A stretch of 64,000 nt of DNA from Apostichopus japonicus (taxonomy: Eukaryota > Echinodermata > Holothuroidea > Aspidochirotida > Stichopodidae): positions 3,634,501 to 3,698,500 of the forward strand of contig NC_092580.1 in assembly GCF_037975245.1 (NCBI RefSeq), read 5' to 3'. Shown one piece after another: positions 26,985 to 38,639 of the stretch. Every line of letters starts with the position of its first letter. The first letter of the stretch is position 1. Position numbers and translations under genes: made by a program. The notes under the pieces were generated by a model. It searched no databases. It was not told the DNA's origin and worked only from the letters and a program-made list of their open reading frames with translations.

Positions 26985-27425
26985 TTATGTACCTTTAACA
27001 TGACAATGCATACATGAAAAGCTACCTGTATGTATCTGTACACGTATCGTGCGGTTCATCTTCTGAAGATCAAATCTGTCGTGACCACTTAAATTTATAG
27101 AGGGAATTCCCCCTTGGGCTTCATTCCTGAGAACTCGGAACAGAAGATGATTAAAATCCAAAAGGTCAAGACGAACTTGGGACACACAAAAAGGAATTAA
27201 AATTCGTCTATACATCTGATACTTGCCTCTGTCAATATATATATATGTCTTGCTCGTATCACCAAAACAGCTTGTACGTAATTTGTACTGCGCCGTCCAT
27301 ATATCGTAAAAAACTGTTAACAGCTTCGCGACCATAATGACAAAGTACCACGCAGAGAGTTCAAGTAACATATGGCCAAGTTGGAGCGACAGAGGGTCAA
27401 CCCCCCCCCCCCTTGTATGGGGCAC
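26985..27425 (-). other. 146-codon open frame, probably not a gene
   Basis: This is the longest non-repetitive open frame in the window. The translation has no recognisable domain, signal peptide or repeat. It overlaps a C-run at 27401-27412, which reads as three glycines near the start. At about 64% A+T one frame of this length in 64 kb is not surprising by chance. It could hide an exon, but I see no convincing splice pair. Confidence 0.15.
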
Positions 27426-27746
27426 CAGTCTGCATGTATACGCTTATAAACCCCTTCTCGGTATATCGCCATTTACGGTCCCCTGTATGTGCCAGTTAAG
27501 TGATGTCGTCGCCCATGGTTGAATCCATAATAGTTTAAATATAGGAAACATCTGTTTCACGTTCGAGCTTATTACGAAAGATATTTTCAAACTATTGGTA
27601 GATTATTACGAGGATTTTCAAGTTTCATTCGTGACATTTTACAAGCAAAAAAGTATTATTTTTGGACGAACGTTGTTTTAGTGATGTTGTCGATATTGTA
27701 TACCAATGCGGAAGAGAGGTCATATTGTTTGAAAGAACATTTAAAC

Positions 27747-28146
27747 CAGGGTTGTCCAACCTTTTGCAGAGGAGGGCCACATGGAATGATTACGATGAAG
27801 GAGGGGGCCGCATGAACCCTACGCTCGATTTTTCGATTTTTTGCCCGAAGCCCAAGGCAACAAAATGTGAGCACTGCGCGCGGAGCGCACTGATTTGTTT
27901 TCCTTCCTGATAAAACAGATGAATAAAGTCAAGCCGCCCCCCCCCCCCTCCGAGAGTATCACACTAACTGACTTGTATGCATTTTTTTTGGACCCAGAAG
28001 GTTCGAAATATTGATTATATAGCTTCAAATTGTTATCAATAAATCTGCTCACTAAAATTTCGCACCGTAGAGCATCTCTGGCGGGCCGGACGCAAACCTG
28101 CGGCGGGCCGGACTGTGGCAAGCGGGCCGTAGGTTGGACAACCCTG
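27747..28146. mobile_element. Non-autonomous hAT-type DNA element, complete
   Basis: The element starts CAGGGTTGTCCAACC and ends GGTTGGACAACCCTG, a 15-bp perfect terminal inverted repeat. It is flanked by a perfect 8-bp target-site duplication, ATTTAAAC (27739-27746 and 28147-28154). CAGGG ends and an 8-bp duplication are diagnostic of the hAT superfamily. At 400 bp it encodes no transposase. The interior shows GGGCCGC-type subterminal motifs and a 13-base C-run near 27937. The perfect duplication suggests a fairly recent insertion. Open frames crossing it are accidental. Confidence 0.93.
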
Positions 28147-28637
28147 ATTTAAACCATTGCTGTCGTAGTCTGATTGGGTAGAACGCTGATCTGGATAACA
28201 TTTCTTCAATTGGCACCCAGTATGTCCTCATTCAGTTAAGATAATTATTCATTAAAAACAATACAAAGTACATATTCCCTTATACCGCAATAAAATAGGT
28301 GAATATTTTACATTCGAACGCGTCTTTACTGTAAGTGCCTGATTATCTCAAAGGATTTACCAAACAAAAGCTTCCATTACCCTCCTTGACTAAATGAATA
28401 AAATGCCTTCGATTTGATGGTCAAATAAATACACTTGTCAAATATCAAGTTGCATGAAAAACGTTAACTATAGACGCTAGTTGGTAGCTTTCTTTTTAGA
28501 TCTTCTTAAATACGTGTTTGGTCAAATAATCACCGAGAAGTTCAACCTGGGGATTGCAAGCATAATATTATAAGAGGACTTTACTGTCCTATTCAGAGGG
28601 TCACTTTCAGATTAACATAATGGAACTAATAGTACCA

Positions 28638-28639
<2 letters not shown>

Positions 28640-28684
<45 letters not shown>

Positions 28685-28726
28685 CCTATATATATAGGCC
28701 TATATATATAGGCCTATATATATAGG

Positions 28727-28760
<34 letters not shown>
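28640..28760. repeat. (TA)n with TAGGCCTA higher-order repeat
   Basis: A (TA)n array is interrupted at about 28681-28735 by four copies of TAGGCCTATATATA(TA). Every unit is self-complementary, so the whole 120 bp could extrude as a cruciform. The TAGGCCTA core is also scattered singly through the window. Confidence 0.95.
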
Positions 28761-28764
<4 letters not shown>

Positions 28765-29654
28765 GTTAGCCTGTCTTCGAATAATTTAAGCTAATTTTAC
28801 CGGACCTGTAAGAGGCCGCCGTTTGTCTGGAACGTGACTTGGTATAAATTCGTATCTTCGCTTTAATTGAAGGCAGAGCACGTTCAATTGCGTAAAAAAT
28901 CGATAATCCTGGTCTCTTTGTTATTGTTTACGTATTGGTTTTAACTGTTTATGTTGTTTAATTTCATCAAAAGGCAAATTATATAAAATCTCTATATAAA
29001 CCTACATTTTGGAGAAGAGAAATAGCTGTCAGTTGAGGATTGTGAATTTCATGTTGATTCATGTTTACGAATTAAATGTCACCCAATAATATAGAGTTAT
29101 GAAATGAAATACTTTGCGACAACATCGTATTTGTTATATCTGTCGTGGATTGATGAATCATATGTTGATAATAACACGACATGATTGGTCATTTCATTGT
29201 CAGATAAATGAATTAGATTGATATATAATATTCCTATACTAATAATAATAATAATAAAGATTTAAAAATATTCTTTTAAAAATAAGTCTCCGAATTTTGA
29301 ATGTCTTGCAACTCACACAGAAAGACGTCCCTGGTTAAGGAGATAAGATTTCTCAATTTCCTGTCGTATGTAGAAAATGATGACAAAGGCGATCTGGTGT
29401 TCAATTGCAGGCAATATTTAGTATGAGGATGTGAGGAAATTGCACGTTAACCTGTATTTCACTGACAGAAAAGAAGGCAATAACATTTGAATGTTAGAAA
29501 AAAAGGTAAAAGATTGCAATGAGAAACTTGATGTGAAAATTGAGATTCAACAAGCCTTTATATAGTAGAGGCGACATTTTTCTTCGCGAGTGTATGTACA
29601 TAACCAAACTTGCATTGAGTCCGTATACTCGTATATACTGCGAGTATTCATACC

Positions 29655-29803
29655 CATATATTATCATATATCATCATATAGCAACATATAGCATCATATA
29701 GCATTATATAGCAACATATAGCATCATATAGCAACTTATAGCATCATATAGCAACATATAGCATCATATAGCATCGTATAGCATCATATAGCATCATATA
29801 GCT
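29655..29803. repeat. 10-bp tandem repeat GC(A)(T/A)CATATA
   Basis: GCATCATATA repeats with a strict 10-bp period for about 15 units, with GCAACATATA variants alternating in part to give a 20-bp pattern. The period is kept without indels even though units vary at two positions. It stops sharply at GCTTTGTTAT. Confidence 0.95.
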
Positions 29804-31375
29804 TTGTTATACTTGTATTCGTACTCGATCATCTTGATTTGTACTCGCACAAGGTACTCGGGCCATTCTGGAAATATAATATATATATACTAGTGAAGCG
29901 TGTAAGATTACGTATACACTCGCTCTTAGTGCCTTTTTTTCTCCTCGAATCCAAACTCGTACAAACCGGCAATCTACTTTATTTGTACTCAGTGTATAGT
30001 AATAGTCGACATTAACCGACATTTCCGACATTATCCAAGCCAAATGGAGACAAAAAGTCCAACATTACTGATCAATTTCAGTAGCAAGGCCTCCTACTGT
30101 ATAAACAGAATCCCGGCATCTAAATTGGAACGCCCTTTCCAAACTAAACGTCGAAATTTTTTCCGTAGTAACAGATACGTCCAGGCGTATTAAGCTGTCA
30201 TATTGTTTCTTTAAAAGTGTTAGACTATATAGAAACCTATGTTTTTTCATATTTCTTCTCTTCCTGTACAATTTAGTTAATTGCCACATTTTTCTTTTTT
30301 TTAATTTAGCTCCTATACCTTCTCGAGGATGCCAAGAGTATAATAAATCGGAAACCGTAAATCACTTGAAACTGAAACTCTCACTCTGAAAGCAAAAAGT
30401 GTTGAAAATCAAGCATCAATTATATTGAAATCCAAGATGCACTTGGTGTTAAAGTTTTTTATATTCAAAACTGTTTATAAAAGTTTGGATCGAACAATTT
30501 ATTCGCCGATAATCTATATTGATCCATTATCTGCTCATTAATACTAACAACTGGTGTGAATAAATTTGGATAATTTTGATTAATTAATTAATTAATGAAC
30601 TTGGTATTTAAAAAAAACGATATTATTGATGATCAAAATATGTACAGATTTCCTACGAAATATGAATCGGTTTTAACATTTAAGTATGAATCAAAACGAG
30701 TTTGGAAGATGTTATTGATATTATTTCCATTATGGAGGAATAAATTGTCAAAGGTACCTCCGACCGTCTAATAAAAATCACCTCACGTTTCCCAAGAGCG
30801 CTTATCGATATATTCTTCGACATAATCAGACACGGGTCGCCAGAAATTCGTGATAAAACGTGACATAGGTCGCTGCCGGGCAATTTCTGACTGTTTTTAC
30901 TGTCGACGTATTTCTGAGGCCCTTTGGAATCTATTATGATATTTGAATTTGAGAAAGAAAACGACCTGGAATAGTGAGAAAAGGGTAGTCAAACTATTTT
31001 TCTTAAGTTTTCCAGAACAGAGATCCAGTTATATAAAAAATAACCGATATCTATAGTTTATATAATCAAAGTATATAATATTGTGTATATAAGTCTGTAG
31101 ACTAGCTAAAGTCGATAGCAAACGTTTCGCCCATATTCGGAAAACCAGTTGTTACAAATCTGTGGTATCTCGAGGGCCCCTTAGAGACACCTTACAGTGT
31201 AGTCATAACAAATATTCCTTTGAGTTTGGGGGGGGGGGGGAAGGAGCAGTTCGGATTATTTTAAGGAACAAAAGTTTTTTTGTAGGATTTTACTACTGCA
31301 CGATAATTTTACTTTATAGTGATAATACGAGCATTGAAGCTAGGATGATTTTGTAAAGTTTCGCCGACCGGACCA

Positions 31376-31582
31376 ACCCCCACCCCCCCCCTCCCACCAC
31401 AAACTCTAGTTGGGACAATGATAGCAAAATCGAACCAAATGTACTGCAATGAAAATGATAACATCTCCAACGCGACATCTCCCTTCCCCACCCCCTCCCT
31501 TCCCGACCCCTCCCTCCCCCACCCCCTTCCTTCCCGACCCCTCTCTTTCACACCCATTCCCTTCCCCACCCCCTCCTTTAAC
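31376..31582. repeat. C-rich minisatellite-like tract
   Basis: A C-run at 31380-31391 and a longer stretch at 31480-31582 are made of CCCTTCCCGACCCCTCC-like and CCCCACCCCCT units. The minus strand would be G-rich with many GGG runs (G-quadruplex potential), the plus strand i-motif-like. The 86-codon minus-strand frame here is Gly/Arg/Glu low complexity and is not a gene. Confidence 0.7.
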
Positions 31583-32137
31583 TAAAATATGTGTTAAGCT
31601 GTTAACGGTCCATTTTTTTAAGGGTTGAAATCAATGAACTTTCACTGATTCAATAATAAAGAAAAGTTATAAATTTAGACCACGAGCAAATTCTAGTGGA
31701 ACACGTGACCAGATTTTTTTATTAATTTAATCAAGGAGTGAAAAGGGGTAATTTCATATTTATTTTAAAATTTTCAGATCAATATGACCATCTGTCTATC
31801 TCTGCTCTAAATTAAGTTATCCAATTGGAAAGTATTGACGTCTTGTGTCTATGGATACCTTTTTCGATGAATCTGCTTGCATCATATAATAGGGGATGAG
31901 AAAATTGTCCCAACTCGTACTAGTTTTGTGTGAAAAGTTAATGTTCGTAGTATTTAAGTTTGATTGGTCGAAGACTGCAGGCTGCAGGGATTGAGTGGGG
32001 GGAGGGGTCTAGGTGGCGGGAAACTCTCATTTTCTCCAACTTATCGTTTCGAAGATCGTTGGTCGGCGAAAATTGGGAACGTAGAAAAGATGTTTGCGAT
32101 TCAGAGTGCCGAAAAGATTTGTGACTTTAGAACAAGA

Positions 32138-32260
32138 TTCTCTCTATTTCCATCTCTCCCCTCTGCCGCCTCCTTCCCTTCTCTCATCCTCTCCTCCTCT
32201 CCTCTCCTCCTCCCCTCCCTCCTTCCTCTTCTCCCTTTTGCCTCTCCTCCAAACCAAACA
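32138..32260. repeat. Polypyrimidine tract
   Basis: About 120 bp of almost unbroken C/T on the plus strand, including CTCCTCCTCTCCTCTCCTCC. Long homopurine-homopyrimidine runs with mirror symmetry can form triplex DNA. Frames through it are Ser/Pro/Leu low complexity. Confidence 0.75.
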
Positions 32261-33403
32261 AAATATACTTCTCGAGGAAGCTATGGCAGTGAAGGTATAT
32301 AAAACCGACGGTGATACTAGAACGTATATACGCATTTACAGTCTGTTTATTTGGTCAACTTTTATTCCAAGTTGAAGCTCATACCGAATATCACTTAATA
32401 AAGGCGAATGCAGGCCTGGCGAGGTGGGGTGGGGGTCGATGAAGGTAGCAGCCACGGGAGTCCTGGGTTAAAAAATAATACTGGTCAGGGGTAATATGGG
32501 ACGCGGAACAACGTATTCTCATTTCAGATTATACTTAATAAAATTATGTACCCTGTAAAAAGGTTTGGTACTGCACGACGGCACGGCCAAATGTTCAACA
32601 TAATCGATGATTCTTGTAACAGCAATAGGTTGGTGATATTCCTCTATGTCGTCCAGAAGTCCACATTTCACTTCACTGCCACCCTTCTGCCCCATCCACT
32701 ACCCCCTCATTATCACTGCCCCCCTTCCCTAACTGGCGTTATGCGTTATTATCCATAGCGTAAAGTATTCATGTAACACGCTTTTATATGGAAAAGAAAC
32801 TGTGTGTGAAATTTCCATGTGTTTTGGTCTCGTAGAATTCAGAAGTATTACATCGGTACAAAATCGGTCACGTGAGTTTTAAATTTTGTTTATTATACGC
32901 TGAGAACTCTTGTCATTTGGCCTGCGGGAGTAAATTTTTATGACTAAGGCAGGTCGATGTTTTAACTAAGGTTGATTTGTGACAAATTTGTCAGTAAAAA
33001 TGTGTCTAAATGGCTTGGAGTAGAAAGTATTTAGCGGGTATAGCCAGCCAAGATATACGTAGCTCGGGCTAATAACACAAAATGAGAGCTAATATGTCGG
33101 TTACGTGCCAAGGTGATCGGATGCTATGACGTCATCAGTGCCCTGAAGTCAGGGATGGGAGGAGGAAGATAGATAACAAAACATGTAATATAATTTACGC
33201 TAGAAAGATTGAACCGGGATTTAAAAAAAAAAATCATTTCTTTTCTGTGCTCCTTGAAAGATGTTGTATCAAATTGTTAGATCTATCTCTTAATTAAGTA
33301 ACAAAGACCTTTGGAACTTGCAAATAATAAGCAATTAAGTCTCCTTTTGTCGTATCTTTGAGATGATTGCATGGAATGTAGAGACCCGTTTTGGTCTCAT
33401 ATA

Positions 33404-33796
33404 CAGTGGCGGAGCGTCCATACAGTCAGGGGGGGGCGGATGTCCCCCCTGACGGACTCAAATGGACTACTGGCGCCCTTTTCAGCTTTTTACTACTTTT
33501 TACTTATTCGCGAATATTGACTTTTTTATTGCTCTCATATCTACCTATTGACATTTGTCACATTTTGTTGGTGTAATTTTCTGACAAAATGCTCTAACGG
33601 CTATTTATTCTTCGTTTATCTGCAAATTAGCAATGCCCGGAAAGGGTCATTTCCTGCGATCTAGGGAGCATCTCTACTCAAAAAAATTCTGTACGCTCCG
33701 CGCCAACCTGTGGTGGCGCTCCGCTAAGATAGTGTCGAAAGCGCCCCTACAGACCATTCTCGCCCCCTCTGACCAATACCCCTAGCTCCGCCACTG
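33404..33796. mobile_element. Non-autonomous hAT-type DNA element, complete
   Basis: Ends CAGTGGCGGAGC and GCTCCGCCACTG form a 12-bp perfect terminal inverted repeat. They are flanked by a perfect 8-bp target-site duplication, CTCATATA (33396-33403 and 33797-33804). Length is 393 bp. Subterminal GTCAGGGGGGGGCGGA on the left mirrors TCGCCCCCTCTGAC on the right. No transposase is encoded. It is a different family from the element at 27747. Confidence 0.93.
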
Positions 33797-33809
33797 CTCA
33801 TATACAGGT

Positions 33810-35098
33810 ACAGAACGACCACTTTCGGTTTAAAACGGAAACGGGGAAAGCAAATGGTTCCAACATATCGAAACTCGATATAGTCCTAAAGGGATGTAGT
33901 GGGTGGGAGGTAGAGGGGATCATATATGGACGCAGCCGTCGTTCATAAGATCCCATCATACATGCTAGGGACCCACACATATACAGAATTTGGACAATTT
34001 GTAGGAAGGTTAATATAGGTTATGTCTATTGGTATGTTGTACTCAATCCAAAGGGCTACAACACTTAAGGCTGTACCAACTCCGTGAAAGAGAAGTATAT
34101 ACATTATATATAGTCATAATATAAAACAAAAAAACTGACGCATTTTCCATATATGTCATATTGAAATATCCGAAGTAGGACTTGCGCCCCAAGGACTATA
34201 TACAAATTCCTCAATTTTTACATGGTCTAATGTTTCTTTGCTTCTTCGGAACAAATTGATAAGTGCAGTGCTAAAACCTCGCGGACGGCAGAACATCTTG
34301 CCCTCTACCCCCACCTGTGGTATAAGTGTTCGAGATGTGATAACACTGTCTCTTAGCGCATAAAACGTAACCAAAAGATAGTGAAGACTAGAAAAGTTCA
34401 TTTCATTTCTTTAAAATGCATTGTAGGAAACAGAAAGTTATCCAAGTTTAGAGGCGAATGTGCATGGTAATCACATTTGAATTACACATCTTGTTTTGAA
34501 TTGGAGCCATCACTCAGGTATAATTTCGGAATGATATAAGCTTGAAATGAGATCTGGGCCTGCATGTAAACATATATGATGCACATGAGATTTCTATACG
34601 TTAATGTAGAAATCTCGACCTGTAACCTTATATATAGCAGGCTAAAAATATCAACATGAGTGAACGTTCCATTACCCTAAAGAACGGTCTCTTTCACCAA
34701 GGTATATTTCTTTCTACTTTGACGTTTTTCTGGGCGAAAATGATGTATTGTCTTCTTGATCCACCCTTTTTTAGCCGTCTTGTTTTATATTTTCTGTTCT
34801 CCTTTTTCTTTTCTCTCTTTCAATCTTCCCTGTGTTACTTAATACGTCACGAGTCCCTTAAATTTCTTGTATATAGTCTGTCTGCAATATGAGATTCAAA
34901 CATCGTATATATAGTGAGGACTGGAGGTACAAAATACTATCGATAAAGGCCTACTATAGTGTTTTTATGAGATAAAACATATAAGAATAGCTTACATATT
35001 AGAACTGAAAGACTTACCGGTAGTATAAGATAGGATTGAAGAGAAAAGCTCGGTATGATAACCAACAAATCATGTTGAAAGGATTTTGGGATTTTCTC
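33810..35098. other. Unique sequence, no gene seen
   Basis: Open frames are 81 codons or shorter and unremarkable. No complete repeat is recognised. Confidence 0.5.
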
Positions 35099-35155
35099 TA
35101 CATGTGCTATAGGCTATAGCACATGTATAGGCCTATAGCCTATAGTATAGGCTAT
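35099..35155. repeat. Cluster of nested perfect palindromes
   Basis: TACATGTGCTATA (35099-35111) and TATAGCACATGTA (35115-35127) form a perfect 13-bp hairpin with a 3-nt loop. It is followed by TATAGGCCTATA (35126-35137), then ATAGCCTATA and TATAGGCTAT around a single G (35135-35155). All lie in 57 bp and share the AGGCCTA/GCCTATA word. Confidence 0.9.
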
Positions 35156-36062
35156 GTATGAAACTAATGCGATTAATCGATGTAATAATCCAACCGAAAC
35201 CGTCGACTTCACGCTCTTCGTGGTACACCCGGTTCGGAAACGAACGGTTTGTGAACTCTCTAATAACCTATTACGATTTTTACTGACCCCGTGATACTAA
35301 CAAGGACTTTACGTACCAAACTTCGACAGCTTATGCAGAGTTCAAGGAGAATTAATTGTGTATTGGCCTCGCCTTACGGCAAGAGTACGTCGTTTGGCTT
35401 TTATTAAGTTTACGCGTGACAGAAACGCAAAACGCTGCACCATGATTCTTTGTTGATAGAGGGATTATTTAGTCAGTCCAGTCCTAACCATTACACTGAC
35501 AGTGACACGTTAGCCTAATATAACATTGACCATAAAACCGTTACAGTTGACCATATACATTCAGCTTAGGCTCCTTATACTATCGCAATATATCATCGCA
35601 TATATGCGTAGTCCTTAGATGAATTTAAACGAGCTTGGTCAAATGGATAAACTTCTTCTGCTTCTGTTTGTCTGTAACGTTAAAACGAAAAGGTGGTAAC
35701 AGTTTGGTTGTAAAATCCAATTACGTCAAGCATTAGAAGCTAAAAGCACTTAGGGGTAATAAACCAGAAGCTTCTCCAATTTATTTTCATTCTTTACAAA
35801 AACTTATGAAACAGCTGTATATTTAAGGCCGAGAGTATTTTAATCATTCTTGGATGGTAATGTCATGGATCTAATTCAAGGACATATATTTTCCACGAAA
35901 ACACTTACACCTGTAATTTTGCAAAAAAGTCAAGACAGAATAGCTGTAAGAGAAAAACATGGTACAAATAAATATATATATATTATGTTCGATGCGGGTG
36001 ACGGCGCCTGCGGTGGAATTACGACCTTCCTTACCGGTTTCGAACTTTTGGACATACAATCA

Positions 36063-36182
36063 GCGTCCGTTGCCTAGTGGTTAGGGTGTTCGCGTATAAA
36101 GCAGGAGGCCCGGGTTCGAGTCCCGGTGGAGGCTGGAAGTATTTTCACTGTTCTTGATTTTCCAACTCGTTGCGATTTCGGT
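36063..36182 (+). mobile_element. tRNA-derived SINE (family B)
   Basis: A 71-nt tRNA-like head (36063-36133) has an A-box (TGCCTAGTGG, 36071-36080) and a consensus B-box (GGTTCGAGTCC, 36113-36123). The acceptor halves GCGTCCG and TGGAGGC pair at six of seven positions counting one wobble. The anticodon stem is poor, so this is not a functional tRNA gene. A short unrelated body of about 49 bp follows and ends in an (AT)n tail from 36183. RNA polymerase III would start at the head. Glu-like tRNA ancestry is possible but not certain. Confidence 0.7.
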
Positions 36183-36249
36183 TATATATATATATATATA
36201 TATATGCCTATATATATATATATGCCTATATATATGTATATATGCCTAA

Positions 36250-36289
<40 letters not shown>

Positions 36290-36290
36290 A
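36183..36290. repeat. (AT)n/(GT)n tail array with ATGCCTAT variants
   Basis: This directly follows the family B SINE: (TA)n with three TATGCCTATA or TATGCCTAAA interruptions, ending in (GT)n. It may have grown from the SINE's own 3' tail. Confidence 0.9.
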
Positions 36291-37779
36291 AATGTCTTAC
36301 TTTATTGCATTTAACAATCTACCTTAAATTGATCTCAAGATGTTTCAAATGATAACTCAAACACTCTGCTCATCGCTACAGTCTTATCGAATGATCAAAT
36401 ATTTAGAGCACGCAATTACAGGGGCGTGTAAGAGGAGCAATAGGCGAAAAAATATAAATTTTTTATCTCTCCGCTTAATTCTTTATAGAGTTTGTTTTGG
36501 AAGTAAATATATACATTTCTCAGGTATGTGACCCCCCCCACCTACCCTCTCCCCTATATCAATGTGTGAGGTGAGTATATAAGATCTTAACGCTACGGTA
36601 GTTTATTGCAGCCATAATGTCCATAATGCAAACTATTAATCGTTTTAATTTCTATGAATAACTTTCGTGAAGAAACAAGCTATTGGTTTTCTATCTCTCT
36701 TTCTCTTTTGGCAATAACTCGAATATCCTCCTATAACCACGCACTGCACCAATGCCATACAGTACGTTACCAATATGCCTATAACTCAAGTTTATGTTAC
36801 CCTGTTCATTGCATTCAATGCATATTAACTTTACATCGCTGCGCATGCGTCTAAAGAATAATTACTGTCCTGGCCGTGTCTCATTTATAATCAGAATTTT
36901 AACATCATTATTTGACTTATAAGGGTTACAACTTAATTTATCAAAATTGATCGAAAGCGGAAATTAATGACATGTTTACAAGCGAGGTTCCCATAGATCG
37001 GCTTGTATACTATCCATTTCCATGACTCCTGCTCTATTGTACCGGTTTACATATAAAGTATACAGAACACCTATATAGTTGGAATATGTTCGTATAGGTT
37101 ACCCTCTTCTGACTGTTGTCTTGTTATCTTACTACTTTTCACTTACCGATGATACGCCTTTAGAGAAAATTCACTTCATAAACACAGAGTCACAATGACA
37201 TGTCATACTGTCCGACTTTGACAACACATAAATGCAGCCTGTATATCCCACAGTCTATATCTTACTAAGATGTAGTAATATACAATATAAAACAATATAC
37301 AATATACCACATATAACCTACACTATGTATCCCACACCCGAATTGTCCCAGAACGAGTTACAACGGGGACAGATCTGTATATATACTAGTGAAATAACTT
37401 GCCAAGATTTACTGAACACTATAGTCTAGTATTGTTTCAAAACGTTCTCAAACAGTGTTCCATACTAACACCTTTACGCGGATCATAACAGGACACACGC
37501 GTGTCTAGTATTTAACAGAAATACCGCATTCCACACAGTGTACAGCCTATACCCAACAGTGACCTCTTCCAAGAAAACAGTGGGATGTCCCCCATACGAC
37601 ATATACAATGGTGATGATTCTTATATTTTTGAATAATTTGTCTGCTAGCATATATACACTTTATCAGCGACGTATATCCTGATGAAGTATACTGCCATGT
37701 CCTACTATCTGGATGGTAGATCTATGTCTAAATTACCATTCGCCTTTTACCAATAGACATTATTTAATATATATATATA

Positions 37780-38097
37780 CAAGGGCGTAGGAACGCCAGC
37801 CCCCCCCCCCAGTGAAAAATGTGGAGGGGCGGAAGTATCATTCCGCCTCCCCCGCTTCGCAAGTCAGAAAACCCCTTTTTCATTTCCAAATGAGAAAAAA
37901 ATCTCATTTGGAGCACCAAATTGCATCTAAGGCCAGGTGAAAATGCAAAATTATATACAAAATGGAGTGGGTGGGTTGAAGTGTGCTATATTGCACCAAA
38001 TTGCATCTGAGGCCACCTGGAAATGCAAACAAATTCCCAGGCCGGCCATCAGTCTTCAGCCCCCCCCCCCCACTCAAAAGTACCTTCCTACGCCACT

Positions 38098-38098
<1 letters not shown>
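37780..38098. mobile_element. Non-autonomous hAT-type DNA element
   Basis: Left end CAAGGGCGTAGGAA and right end TTCCTACGCCACTG are inverted repeats differing at two of 14 positions. Flanks TATATATA and TTTATATA fit an 8-bp target-site duplication with one change, although the AT-rich context weakens this. The interior holds an imperfect tandem duplication of GCACCAAATTGCATCT plus (A/G)AGGCCA and AAATGCAAA (near 37913 and 37995), and two C-runs near 37800 and 38060. It lies inside or beside (TA)n, which suggests insertion into a microsatellite. Confidence 0.8.
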
Positions 38099-38132
<34 letters not shown>

Positions 38133-38194
38133 ATGTAGACACATGTCCCAATATAGACTACAACGTTGACAGTTAGAAGTGAAGTAACATCCAC

Positions 38195-38629
38195 TTGATC
38201 ATGGCCAGCTTAATGATCTGTTCAAAATGCCTTACAGAAGCGCTCAACTCTATGCTCTTCTTTGAATTGTCATTCCGGTCAATATGTGCTCACAGTTTAC
38301 AACACCAAATATTCCAAGCTTCCCTCAACAATATTTTGTACCTCATCGTGGTTTCTCTGAAATCCACTATTCCCTATATCTCACGTCAGTATATGGAACC
38401 ACTGAAAATAACTATTAAAGATTATTTTTTGATGGATCTATTACAGCTTTTGTGTTATCTTATTCTTTTTTCTTTCTTTTTAAATATTCCTCCATATCGT
38501 TTTTTTGTGTGTGTGTGCTCATCTTTGGAAGCTATGCTAGAAACAAGACATAGGCATTATTCAAACAAGCAATCCATAATTGGGCAAGAGTTTGATGTCG
38601 CTCTCTCACGACTGCCTGTAAATAACTAA
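38195..38629 (+). other. 144-codon open frame, probably not a gene
   Basis: The frame starts in a reasonable context (GATCATGG for its second ATG) just after the hAT element. The product is Leu/Ile/Phe-rich with one strongly hydrophobic stretch near residues 80-100. It resembles nothing I know. T-rich DNA tends to read as hydrophobic residues, so this can be accidental. Confidence 0.15.
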
Positions 38630-38639
38630 ACCCCCAAAA

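Noticed and set aside
36063-36133. Functional tRNA gene
   Set aside because: The A- and B-boxes are good but the anticodon stem pairs poorly and a SINE body with an AT tail follows.
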